Part shown: one piece after another, positions 1-10,880 of the stretch
How positions within the stretch are numbered: the first letter of the stretch is position 1
Layout: each line of letters opens with the position of its first letter
Assembly (NCBI GenBank): GCA_963513935.1
Contig: OY740768.1
Coordinates: forward strand, 42,588,368-42,652,367
Origin: Aphrophora alni
Taxonomy: Eukaryota; Arthropoda; Insecta; Hemiptera; Aphrophoridae
DNA: 64,000 bases
Direction: 5' to 3'
The notes under the pieces: generated by a model
Told to the model about the DNA's origin: nothing
Seen by the model: only the letters and a program-made list of their open reading frames with translations
The model's database searches: none
Program-made: the position numbers and the translations under genes

Positions 1-1280
1 AGTATCAAAAATTCAGAAACTAAAGATTTTTCTCTTATGAATGTTCGAGCGAAGTAAGGCCATATGACTATTTGGTATTTCGTGTGAATGTTTGTATGTT
101 TTAAGTAGTTGAAATCCAACGCGTGTACCATTCGTTAGAAGTAGGGTATGTGACTATGCAGATTGATGTATATGCAAATTTTTTTATTGTTTTGAAACTG
201 TCTTTACTCGAAACAGTTACTGGACGAATAAACAAGACGAGAGTGGTTCGTCTTGAATAAAGCGAAGTATTAAATGTACGTAACAATGTATAATGAGTTG
301 TAACAAACACACACAACATGTGTGTCGTGAGGTTCTAAAACTGTTTTCCTCTAAAATTTGATGTAACTTATATCAATACATCAATATGAATTATAATACA
401 ATATAAACAGCAGTAGGATTGTTTACGATACCCCTTCAGGGCCAACAGTGGTGGAGGTAAAAATTCGTTTTTCAATTAAGGCAGTCAGTATTCCAGAGTT
501 TATAAACATCGGTGTGACACTGTACAGCATAAATACTTACCACCACTGTGATTCTAATGAATTTAAAATCACAATCACAGTGCCAGGAGCGAATCACTTA
601 TAAAGCATTTCACTTTTATTATTTCTAACTGTAATGGTGTTTTGTACAAGTTCAAAGCTCTGGTTATTGTTTACTGTTACTTCTTGATCTATGGATATTG
701 TTGTGTCTCACAACACATAGCTAGGCAGTAGCTACAATATAGGTTTACAAGATTAATTTATTGAATGTATTAATTCATCTATGAGTTAACAGAACCACTA
801 TTATATGTAATCTTTCACAGTTACTTCTGTTTCGAGATGATTGCTTAAAAATTACACAATTTGTTTTATCATACAATCAAGTGTATTAAAGTTAGTAAAA
901 ATTAAAGTTATACCAAAAGAATAATTTATTGAATAAAAACTTACAATAAGTTAGGTTTGCCTGTTCATGAAACCAATAGAATTTTCTTCTATTATTCACA
1001 TTTAGATACTGTCAGGGATACATATATAAAATTAATATATCCCCAAAAACGTTAAATTATTGACAAATTAAAAAATTGTGAGGATGTTTTCTCAACAATC
1101 TAAGAGTTTAAAACCAGAGCCGAATTATCATTTCCGTTCGCACGTTACATTGTCAAGAACTTGTGTACGTGATAAAACTCACGCTTACCAATTAACAAAT
1201 AGGTAGATCCACGTGTACAATTAAAACGTATAACCAAATCCAATAATTATTTGCCGTTGAGAAAACACAAAAATCGGGAA
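1..1280. other. AT-rich DNA without a recognisable gene
   Basis: Short chance reading frames occur on both strands (the longest is about 72 codons, minus strand, 101-319), but none shows a recognisable domain or splice context. I see no repeat or RNA gene here. Confidence 0.6.
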
Positions 1281-1900
1281 TGGATAGCGTTATTCTGCAA
1301 CGATATGGTGGTGGTGGTGGGTCACCGATATGACGGGTTAATCTCTCCTGGCCATCCATTTTTGACGGGTCTTAAACTATATTTAATTATATAAGTGAAC
1401 TAAATTATCATTAAGATAACTTATTAAGACTTAGGCGGTCCACGGAAGGGCTGATTAGGGATTGCACAATGGATTACGACCGATGGCCTAAGCGGCCATT
1501 TGGTGGTGGCTAAATCATACTAATATAAATAAGTTAGAGAGTGCCACGCCACAAACATTAAGGGGTCATCCGCCCTGGGCCCAAAATGAGCTAGCACCCC
1601 ATTTTGGTGAGATTTGACCAAACAAGATTAATGATCACTCGTAGGTTAAAACACATACTACATGGTCGAATGTTAACAGCATTCTGGTTGTTCGAGGGTT
1701 CTGCGCATTCCTATCTCCATCTGCAGCCCAATCGTAATGGTGGAGGTAATACTTATCGTATTTGTAATAAGTAATTCGCCGGTAATATCGAGGATAGGCA
1801 ACTTGACTCATCTCAACGGGAAAAAGAAAGAACCCAAATTAAGGTTTCCAATCCAGTGATGAATTCGGTACATCACAATCCAAACGAAGCCAGCCTGTTC
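1281..1900. other. GC-richer block of unknown nature
   Basis: This ~620-bp block is clearly richer in G and C than its surroundings. It opens with a GGT run (about 1306-1320). It contains two perfect short hairpins: ATGGCC/GGCCAT around a 5-nt loop near 1483-1500, and CCAAAATG/CATTTTGG around an 11-nt loop at 1581-1607. No frame stays open long enough to suggest coding. It could be the relic of a mobile-element end or untranslated region, but no family is recognisable. Confidence 0.35.
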
Positions 1901-4900
1901 GGGAAATGAAAGCCTCAACACGCAAAATTTCAGCACTAAACAACATAAAAATAAATAGGAGTGTTTCATATAAAATCGTTAATTTAAGTGAAATAAGTAA
2001 AAATAAGAGGTGCCCAAAATAAATCAGTGTATGGTGTAAATTTCAAAGGTAAAACCTCAAACGCAACCTCAACAATATCAAATGTGGTGTATAGAATTAA
2101 ACGGGTGGAAATATCTAAAAGGTGCAGTGTAAAACTCCATGGGATATAAGCAAAATGCAAAATTTTCGCAAGTATTTTTGTTGTGGAGTGAAATTTATGG
2201 ATTAACAAAACAAGTGTAGGAATTTGTGTTTAAAACGTTGTGCTTAAACAGAGTTTAAAATAATGTTACCTTATTATATCAAGTCAAATGAAAGTAAAAT
2301 AGAGCCAATTATAAAGTTAGAGCAAAAAAAAAAATTGAAATCAATTAAAAAGTCAAGTAAAACTAAAATGTTCAAGCTTAACTTTACTTTGTGGTTAAAT
2401 AAGGAATAACATTGATTTAAAAAAAAATTCAATATAAGGAAATTTAGTGTAATAGGGAAATTAGTAAAAGTGATTAAAAGAATATCCACCAGTAATTCAA
2501 AGATTTTCATCACAAAAGTTAAATTGAATTCCTTAGATATCTCTAGTAAATCGTAATACTAAAGTAAACGAACGACTAGAAATTGATTTATTAAGTTACA
2601 ATGATTATTATTGAGTCGACATTGGATATTTAAATACTTATATTAATTAAGTAGAGATTAGGGAACTGTAAAGAAATACACTATGGGTATTTGAAAAGGA
2701 GGTGTTTGAAATCAAAATAATCTTTTGATTATTAGATTTAGATGAATTTTATTAGTTAAGTAATAAAAGTAAATTAGAAAGTTATGTATAAATGAGTGAT
2801 AAAACTCAATAGATAAATTTTAAAAGTAAATTTTTTGTAGGATATGTCCATAATACAATTTACGTATTTTGGAAGACTATATAATGGTAGTTCAAACAAA
2901 TAGTTTCTGTATTTATTCTCCTTAATAAGTGGATATCCTCTCAAACAGAGCAAGTTGATTGTAAATTCTAGAATCTGGAGGAGAACCCCAAATTCGAAGA
3001 ACTAAATTAATAAATTAAGATGATAAAGTCTGACAAAGTAGAGACGTACTGAATTAAGACAATGGTGTTATTGAAAGTATAAAGTAGAGATGCCCTCTGT
3101 ATTTAAAGGTAATCCTAAACCTAGAATATAAACTAGAAACCTAAGTTGTAGAGAGGCATTTTTGTGTAAGTTTAAAAATGACACTCAAATTTCTGACAAA
3201 TAAAACTAAACACTATACAAATAAATTTGCATACAAATATTGAAAAATATATCTGATGGAGATGTAAATACAAAAATGCCTTTGAACACAAGTTTCTTTT
3301 TAATGTTATTTGAGGATTGCATTGTTTAGAATTGATTTCGATATCAATATTTGAGTAAAGAAAATAAAGTTGATAAAGCTAGCTGTAGATAAATCTATTC
3401 TAGCATCCATTTAAGAAAACATTCTTTGAATACTATTCCAAGCAACAGTAAACAGCGACCAATTTAACCGAGATGTTATACAGAGATAATTATAGATTTT
3501 TCCCTTCAAATTTTAGAATATGCATTTAAAGTTTAAGCGTTTATAACAATTACTCATTTTTAAATATTAAAAAATTTTTTTTTAATATAGAAAAAACATT
3601 TGAACGTCATTAGGTGCTAATTTTAAAGAACCTGCTCAAAAAAGTTATATGTGGACATAATAGATCAAATATAGTTGATTAGTTATTCCAAGAAAGCTAT
3701 TAACAACTATAGATAATCTGAACTTATTTCGCTTTTTGGCTAACGAACATCTTTCAATCTGTTGTAGAAAGTATCTTCATGCTCACAGACACACAAACGT
3801 ATACATATGAATGTGAACAAGCGATTAAAACGTTTATAGGAATGATTATGTTCCGGGTCATGATTGTTGATCCAGTTCTAACGTCGTAACTGTTATCTTA
3901 CAAAAATAAATCCGTTAATAACAAAAAGTAACTTTTAAATAATATTATAAACACAGAAATTAAAGACACTTATTTCTCCATGAATAGTAAGATTTTAGAT
4001 CAAAAACTAACTATTTCAATGAAATTAAAATATTAAATTTGGCAATGAAATTTTTCCACGCGGAATTTAGTATATATTATGTACTGCTTAAATGATAATT
4101 GTTGTGTAAACTTGACCCTTAGATATTTACCACGTTTAAAATTAAACTACTCAATTTCAATTTTCCTAGTATCCCAAAACGTCTGCTATGTCTGACCACC
4201 ATTTGACTTGGTCAGGTTCAATATCAAATTTTATCTTTCACATTAAACATTTGACCTAGAATTATTAATCATGTTTTGCAAATACTCTAAGTTTGAAAAG
4301 TAATATGATTAAATCATCATCATACAACACTATTCTAACATTCACTCAGCCACCATGGAACACAAAGAGTAACGGAGAGGAAGTACCCTCATCAAACTTC
4401 TGAGATGTTACACAACACTAACAACGACTTACATTCATATAAACTATATAAATGTTTGTGTGTCCTTATTATAAACGTAAGGAAAACATTGTTGCAAAAT
4501 ATTTTATGTACGCTTATCCATTCTTTAACATACATTATCATACTATGAAGAAATATTTTATAAGGGGGAGAGTGGTTATTGAAAGGAATATTAGCCTATT
4601 GTCTTGGATAGTATTTGAGAGGTTTGTGCATTTTGAGTATAACCTCAAGGGAAATATTGTGAATGGATAGAAAGAGAGATTTTTTATTGAATTAATAAAC
4701 TGCTGAATACAGCTTCTATTGTTACAATTATTGAACAATTTGAAGTGAAATCCCAATGACTCTTTATTGAAAAAAAAATGGATATGCACGTACTGCTTGA
4801 GTTAAAATACTATCCGGTTTTTAACACCGTATTAAGTATACAAATTCTCAAGTACGGAGTATGTTTTCTTAAATTCTTCTCTTTGTTCTACTTTTTTAAC

Positions 4901-6172
4901 CGCCAGGTCTTTGTCCTCTTTTGGTGAGGAAAATATACATAAATATACAAACTTGTTCTCTTGTTTGTAGACTGCAGATTTCATCATTTTAAATTTATTA
5001 TGATCAAAAAGAGTAACAAAATAGATCCTCTAAATAAAATATATTGTGAGATTCGTGAAGATTATGCTGGCTTATTATTGTGCTGGCTTGGCTTGATTAT
5101 AAGGAGCCGATAATTGAGGAAATAATACAGTGAAAGTTATACTTCATGAGTGTTTTAAGGAAAGAGGAAACTTAGAAGGCAGTAGAAGACATGAATCTTG
5201 GAAGAGAATCTGAGGACTAATATCTGGCGGTTGATGGTAGAGGTTTGAGAGAAGAAATGGATAAGGAAGTAGCATCGTGAAAGAAGTCAAAACTCACTAC
5301 AGCAATAATAAATCGATTTTATCGTATTTTTATTAAATTTAGCTTATTTGAACCTGCTAAAGCTAATATATATATATATATATAAATAAAATTAAAAAAT
5401 AAAAACTAGTTGGTTGCGTACAATTAGTAGTTGCGATCGTTTCACTAACTAATTATTATATGAAGAATTATTCACTTATCCAAAGTAAACATTTTCAACT
5501 TTTAATTATTTGTACTATAAAAGAAGTAAAGTTAAACCGAAAGTGAATACATTCATGTTTTATTTGTTGTAGCTGGTATTAGCTGGAGCTCTAGTGGGTT
5601 ATTACGCTGATTGCTGGAAGGAAGTCTAAAGTCAAAAAAGAATAACCTTGTAACACAGCAGAGAGAATATTATACAATTTTCTTTTTACATATGCGGTTA
5701 ACAATGTGGTTAACATAATTATTAAGATTGGGTTTATAGCAAATCAATTTTTTATTATTTGTGTATACTTTCATTACATTAAAAGGGTTAGATTCATCTT
5801 CAAGACAATCGATTGATTCAACTGTTACTAAACAAAGTTATACAAAAAAGTATTTTGAGATAATTATTTTGAAATATTTTGCAAAAAATGTGATCTCGAT
5901 TCTTTTCGACATTGCTGTAAATAAATCTATAGACTTGCAAAGTTGTATTATAACAATTTTAAGAATAATTTATTAAGTAAAGCTTGTAACTCAGTGTATC
6001 ATAAGAAGTACAGTATACATTTGATTACTAGTATTTGTCAACTAAGGGACAGTCAATTAATTAAAAATTATAGAGAGTTGGCTAACCTGATGAGGTACAA
6101 AATGTGTGCCTTGTGAAACAGGTTAAAAGTGGAGGATACATAACTGTGTAACAAACTATGTGACCCAATCTT
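1901..6172. other. AT-rich DNA, no gene seen
   Basis: Frames of 70-83 codons near 2.0-2.5 kb and 4.5-4.8 kb are low-complexity, Phe/Ile/Leu/Lys-rich translations of AT-rich sequence without domains. A short (TA)n tract lies at about 5366-5384. Nothing else is supportable. Confidence 0.55.
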
Positions 6173-6262
6173 GCAGACATTTAGGGTTACTTAGAGTTTC
6201 AGACACATCACTAAGCAGACGTTTAGGGTTACTAGAGTTTCAGACATTAGTAAGCAAACGTT
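6173..6262. repeat. Short tandem duplication, ~40-bp unit
   Basis: Two near-identical units (6173-6214, 42 bp; 6215-6253, 39 bp) both begin with GCAGAC and contain TTTAGGGTTACT and AGAGTTTCAGACA. A third, truncated unit starts at 6254. It appears to be a simple local duplication with no coding potential. Confidence 0.7.
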
Positions 6263-6905
6263 TATAAAATATTTGAATCATAAGAATTGGAATAAATTGT
6301 TGAACTATCATATTAGAGTCACCAAATACACAACACATTTATTTTCATGTGTAATTATTAAAGCAATATAAATAAATACAAAGTTTATAAAAATACTAAT
6401 AAATATCTATAATGAACATCTTCTAATAATATCACCGTGATAGAATAAAACTTGAACTCAAATTTAAACAAATTGTTCGTTCATTGACTTAAAAGTGTTT
6501 CAACAACAAAGTCGCCATCAACTATAACTATATCAAGTATACCATCTAAAAGTCCAGCTCAATATTTATTTATAATATCTACATTTGAAAAAGACATAGG
6601 TCAATGTAGACAAAACTAAAAGATGAATCATGGAAAAAAAAAGACGGTAAGTAGTCAGTAAAGCGTGGTATTAGTTGAATTTCGAAGCTTGGGCTTCACA
6701 GACTTGTCAAAATAATGCATTTCATTCTCAAAGCTACTATAGATGAACATTTCCTCGACGTTGATAAAATAAAATAATTTAACTCTAAAATGCACTTTTA
6801 CTTCCACTCATGTTTGTGCATGTGAAACCATAAATCACATAAAGGTATTATATTCATAATTAAACTTGTATTGTACTGTCGTAACATATTGTGACTACAC
6901 GTAAA

Positions 6906-7690
6906 ATAATATTAAGATTAAATCTTATATCAAATACTCCCTTCCCTGATTGGGTGGATGTACTACCTAACCCCCTTCCTCACTTAATCACTTGAAGATT
7001 GAAGAGTCAAAAGAAAATTTAATCACTATGTGTAAAACAATATTAATATTAAATTGTATATCTAATATTAATTTTGAAGATTTCGAGTAGGGTACCAAAT
7101 AACCCCCTCCCTTGCTTAAAGATTGAACTGTTTAAAGGAATATTAATCACTATGTGTAAAAAATATATTGAGATTAAATTGTATATCTAATACTCCCTTC
7201 CCTGATTGGGTGGATATGCCAAATAACCCCCTTCCTCACTTAATCACTTTAAGATTGAACACTTAAAAAAATAATTAATTACTATGAGTAATAGGCCTAC
7301 AATATTGAGATTAAATTTTATGTCTAATATTAGTTTTGCTGATTTGGGGGGGAGGGTGCCTTCTACCCCCTTCCTTGCTTAAAGATCGTACGGTTTAAAG
7401 CAAATTTAAACAGTATGAGTAAAACAATACTGAGATTAAGTTGTATACCTAATATTAGATTTTCTAATTGGAGTGGGTGCCTTCTAGCCCCCTTCCTTGG
7501 TTAAAGACCGAACGGTTTAAATGGAGTTTAATCATTATAAGTAAAACAATATTCAGATTCAATTGTATTTCTAATAATAGTTTTGCTGATTGGGAGGGTG
7601 TGCCACCTATCTCTCTCCCTTGCAGAAAGATAGAACGGTTTAAAGGAATTTTAACTACTATGTGTTAAACAATATTGAGATTAAATTGTT
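6906..7690. repeat. Degenerate minisatellite, ~123-140-bp unit, six copies
   Basis: Six units start near 6906, 7030, 7160, 7300, 7426 and 7549, with the opening of a seventh at 7671. Each opens with an AATATTGAGATTAAATTGTA-like box, continues with TCTAATA, has a G/C-rich middle (GATTGGG... then CCCCCTTCCTTGC), and ends with AACGGTTTAAAGG-like and TATGTGTAAAAC-like boxes. Units 1 and 3 share a variant middle (CTCCCTTCCCTGATTGGG); units 2, 4, 5 and 6 carry another. The 66-codon frame at 7468-7668 is only a translation of this repeat. Confidence 0.85.
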
Positions 7691-7861
7691 ATGTGAACAG
7701 CATAATCTCTCTGAGGAAGTTTTAATAGAATAAAAAAGTCGTTTTTGTAAACCCATTGTGGTTACTACCAACACGAACGTGACGCACAACAATATGCATA
7801 CACATGAAGTAACAGTCCACTCCCACTACTGTACACTGGGACACAACTCACATAGAGAAAT

Positions 7862-7968
7862 AATAATAAATAAATATAAGACTCACCGTCCACAATATTC
7901 TGTTTTGGTCGTTTTTATATAGCCTATACGACGGCCGTTTCGGCTATTCAGCTATTATCAAGTTCATT
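7862..7968 (-). repeat. PLE terminal repeat, left arm, with hammerhead-like core
   Basis: This ~105-bp arm is the inverted match of 8949-9050. Shared blocks include CACAATATTCTGTTTT, GTCGTTTTTATA, ACGACGGCCGTTTCG, CTATTCAGC and ATCAAGTTCATT. On the minus strand it carries the order expected of a Penelope-type hammerhead: TTGATAA, a small stem II (GCT/AGC plus flanking wobble pairs, loop GAAT), then CGAAACG and the palindrome ACGGCCGT followed by C. The arm lies 3' of the element's coding relic in the same sense. Ribozyme activity is inferred, not shown. Confidence 0.6.
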
Positions 7969-8151
7969 GTTGGAGAAGGTCCTCCGTTGTCAAAGAACAC
8001 TCAAAAACAATATAGTTAATATTAATAAAAACACAAACACTGATTTAAAATTAATATTTATTAAATTTAATTAAAACGTGACACATGAGTCGACACAATT
8101 GTTAAATGTCCCGGAAGGTACTGCGTGCGGGTGTGCATGATTTAATCATCG

Positions 8152-8938
8152 GTACTAGATAATGTCTTATCTAACTGTGTCAATACAGTGTCGTACAGTG
8201 CATTAGAATTAAAGTTCAATTTTTCATTCAGCAATATGTTACTATCTGTTTTATATTTCTTGTATATTTCAAACTGTTCTAATGCATTCAAGAACTTTCC
8301 CTTTTTACAACGATGTAATATTGTTATTATCTTATCTATGCAGGAGTAACTATGGTTATTTTGGATGATGTGTTCGGCAAATTTCGATTCGGGTCTTGTT
8401 CATACTTTGTTTAGCCGAAGGGATATGTTCTTTGAGCCTTTTCTTAAATGACCTTCCTATTTGCCCTATATTTTTATATAATCGTTACAAGATAACTGGT
8501 ATACTCCTGTGTCTTCAAATTTGTTCTTCAATTTCCTTTTATTGTTTAGGTATCCCCGCAAATTATTTTTTGTTTTATATGCGACATTGAAGCCATGTTT
8601 GTTAAGGATATTCCCAAGTACGTGTTCAAGCGGTTTGCAAAAATTAAATACTACATATTTGTCTTTATTATGTTGTGATAGTTCTTTAATTTTATATTTC
8701 CTGTTCTGTTTTTTGAGTAACTTGTCATCCATTACTTGAAATGTTGTAACCATTTTGGGCGGCAATGTATTTCATTGTTTGAAGTTCATCTTGAAAGTCC
8801 GTTTCTGTCATGGGGGTATTTCTTAATCTGTAAATTAAACTGTTATATGCTGCCATCTTATGTGATATTGGATGATCGGATGAAGCATGGATTGTCTGAT
8901 CGGTGTGAGTGGGCTTCCTGTATATTTTGAAAAAGGTG
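8152..8938 (-). pseudogene. Penelope-like element ORF relic (RT C-terminus + GIY-YIG endonuclease)
   Basis: Read right to left, the minus strand gives typical PLE protein pieces in order. The first is a segment with FKIYRKPTHTDQTIHASSDHP and HKMAAYNSLIYRLRN (end of the reverse-transcriptase part, 8938 to about 8730). The second contains LLKKQNRKYKIK, KPLEHVLGNILNKHGFNVAY and KTKNNLRG, followed by DTGVYQLSCND (start of the GIY-YIG nuclease, to about 8470). Then comes IGQIGRSFKKRLKEHI (the YIG part), and finally KFAEHIIQNNHSYSCIDKI with a C-terminal tail ending at a TAA at 8152. At least three frameshifts, near 8725, 8470 and 8395, separate the pieces, so the gene is dead. The N-terminal RT half, including the catalytic aspartates, is absent because the element is 5'-truncated at the right arm. 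In PLEs this protein copies RNA at chromosomal nicks made by the GIY-YIG domain. Class identification is strong; the subfamily is not determined. Confidence 0.85.
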
Positions 8939-8948
8939 TTAAAGTTAA

Positions 8949-9050
8949 AATGAACTTGATAGTGGCTGAATAGTCGAAACGGCCGTCGTATATAAAAAAC
9001 GACTAAAACAGAATATTGTGGACGGTGAGGCTTATATTTATTTATTATTT
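8949..9050 (+). repeat. PLE terminal repeat, right arm (inverted), with hammerhead-like core
   Basis: This is the inverted copy of the left arm. On the plus strand it reads CTTGATAG, GGCTGAATAGTC (stem II with GAAT loop), GAAACGGCCGTCGTAT, then ACAGAATATTGTGGACGGTGAG. It lies immediately upstream of where the minus-strand RT relic begins, so the element is bracketed by head-to-head copies. Such inverted pseudo-LTR arrangements are known for Penelope-like elements. The base at hammerhead position 9 is G instead of A, so this copy is probably inactive. Confidence 0.6.
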
Positions 9051-10290
9051 AATCAATATTCGGAATGGCGAATATAGAAATATAGGAATCTTATAGAAAT
9101 AATAAAAGTTAAATATTTGTTACTTACAATTGCCTATTGATGTATAGAAACCCAGGGGGGTTGCAATTAACTTTATCTAATCCAGTATTAAACTTTATTT
9201 AAGGCGGTTTTATTAAATATCTTTCAGCTCAAGAGGTAAATAGAAAAATGAATTAATAAATACAGCTATAATTGTTATGTAACACAAAATGAAAATTGTA
9301 TAATTTATTTGTGTTTTTGAAAGTTCTAACCTTATTTTTTTTAATATTGATTGATTTTATTCTTTTACATGTTTCAGTTGGAATAATTGACTGTATTGCC
9401 ACTGTGAAAATAATGAATGTTATAAAACATTTTGAAGGGCCATTTCTGGTAATCAGATTTTTAAAATGTGGTAAGGTTAAAATAGTTTTAAAATATGATT
9501 TTTATCACATTATGAAATAAACATGTAATCATTTAAAAACTATGCTGTAATACTTATGATAGAATAAGCTGAGCCAATCACCGATAAAGTTTATTTTGAC
9601 TAATAAATGTCACTTAAATCATGACGAAGAGTTTTTCCAAGCTTGTAGGTGACTATTAAATTTCAAAATAAATAATAAGATTTTCTTTTCAGATATATCT
9701 ACGACCAAATCAAAACAAATTTCGATTAAAATCTGAGAATGTTCGAACGTCTAGGTTTTATATAGTCCTTATGACCAACCGGCTGAAATGATTACCAAGG
9801 CGTTTTTTTATATATCTCTACCTTTCGGCTTTCTAGTTGTTCACTACAAATTTAAAACTTTTAAGTCGGACTTTTGATCTGCTTGAATTTTTGTTTTTGT
9901 ACTCTAAATAGTTAACAAGCATAAACAAATTGGGCAAAAAGTTGGTGTGTAAGACTCTTATATTACAAAGACAAATTGTCATAAATTAAACCTATAACAT
10001 TTTTTGATTGTTTGTTTTCTTTATATTGATAAAACTCAGTATTCTTTCCCATAACTATTGAAGTGTTGTTATTTGTTTTTGTTTGTTTGTTTTTGTAATA
10101 GCGCATGTGTCCAGGTATATTTGTATGAATACTCAACCAGCTGTACTTTTTGTAAATGTTTAAAATTATAATTTATTGTCTAGGTACCTTTTTGGAACAT
10201 CTTACAGAAGTTTCTGGCTATAAGGCTCCTCTAGCAGGACTTAAAAAAGCTGTCATGTAGAGTTTGCAATACTCTATCTACTTTTCAAAT
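9051..10290. other. Non-coding AT-rich spacer
   Basis: One 74-codon hydrophobic frame (9296-9520, plus) has no recognisable domain or splice context. I see no repeats or RNA genes. Confidence 0.5.
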
Positions 10291-10294
10291 GTGA

Positions 10295-10880
10295 TCATAT
10301 CCAAACAACTTAAAGATATACAAAGTTATTACCAGACGAGCTAGTAACTATCGTGCTAGAAAGCACAGATGGAATTTAAACAGCAAAATTCTTTCCCAAG
10401 CTGGTGCTAGACTGATAAAACAGATCATTAAAGCCTTCAAGATGTCTTACCTTTTAAAAACAACCTTAGACATTACTATTGTCTAGATCCTTGTATTCTG
10501 TCGAGGAGTCTCTGTGCCGTATGCCTTCTTTTACATAGTCAAAGTATCTGATCTCGTATTTCCACTGAATTCCATTTGTTTATTTTAAATTAATTCTACT
10601 GTTTTAAAATTATTTAAAACTTGTGGTTATTTACTTATTTTAAAGATTCTACATGTTTATCTGTTGATATAATTGTAGTGTGTAATTTTAATAATTTAGT
10701 CTGCTGCCTGAGAGATTATCATTTTTAATTTTACTGCTTTGCCCCTCTTTCTAAGATTAAAATTTGTAATTCTAGTATTAATTTTTTTGTGTCTGTATTC
10801 TGTTAATGTTAAATTTATTGTGACTTGTTAATTGACGTACCCTATGGATGTCTCCCAGCTAAATAAAAAAAAAATAAAAA
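10295..10880 (+). mobile_element. 3' end of a non-LTR retrotransposon (CR1/Jockey-like), decayed
   Basis: A plus-strand frame from 10295 to the stop at 10484 contains TRRASNYRARKHRWNL, then AGARLIKQIIKAFK and LKTTL. After a +1 shift at about 10485 it continues with RSLYSVEES. This order (a Thr-Arg/Asn-Tyr-Arg stretch, AGARLYN-like, F-K, then a short YSVEEF-like C-terminus) is the usual end of the ORF2 protein in CR1/Jockey-type LINEs. About 360 bp of 3' untranslated sequence follows, and the element ends in an A-rich tail (10861-10880). RT and endonuclease domains are missing, as expected for a 5'-truncated insertion. The family assignment rests on motif memory alone. Confidence 0.5.
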
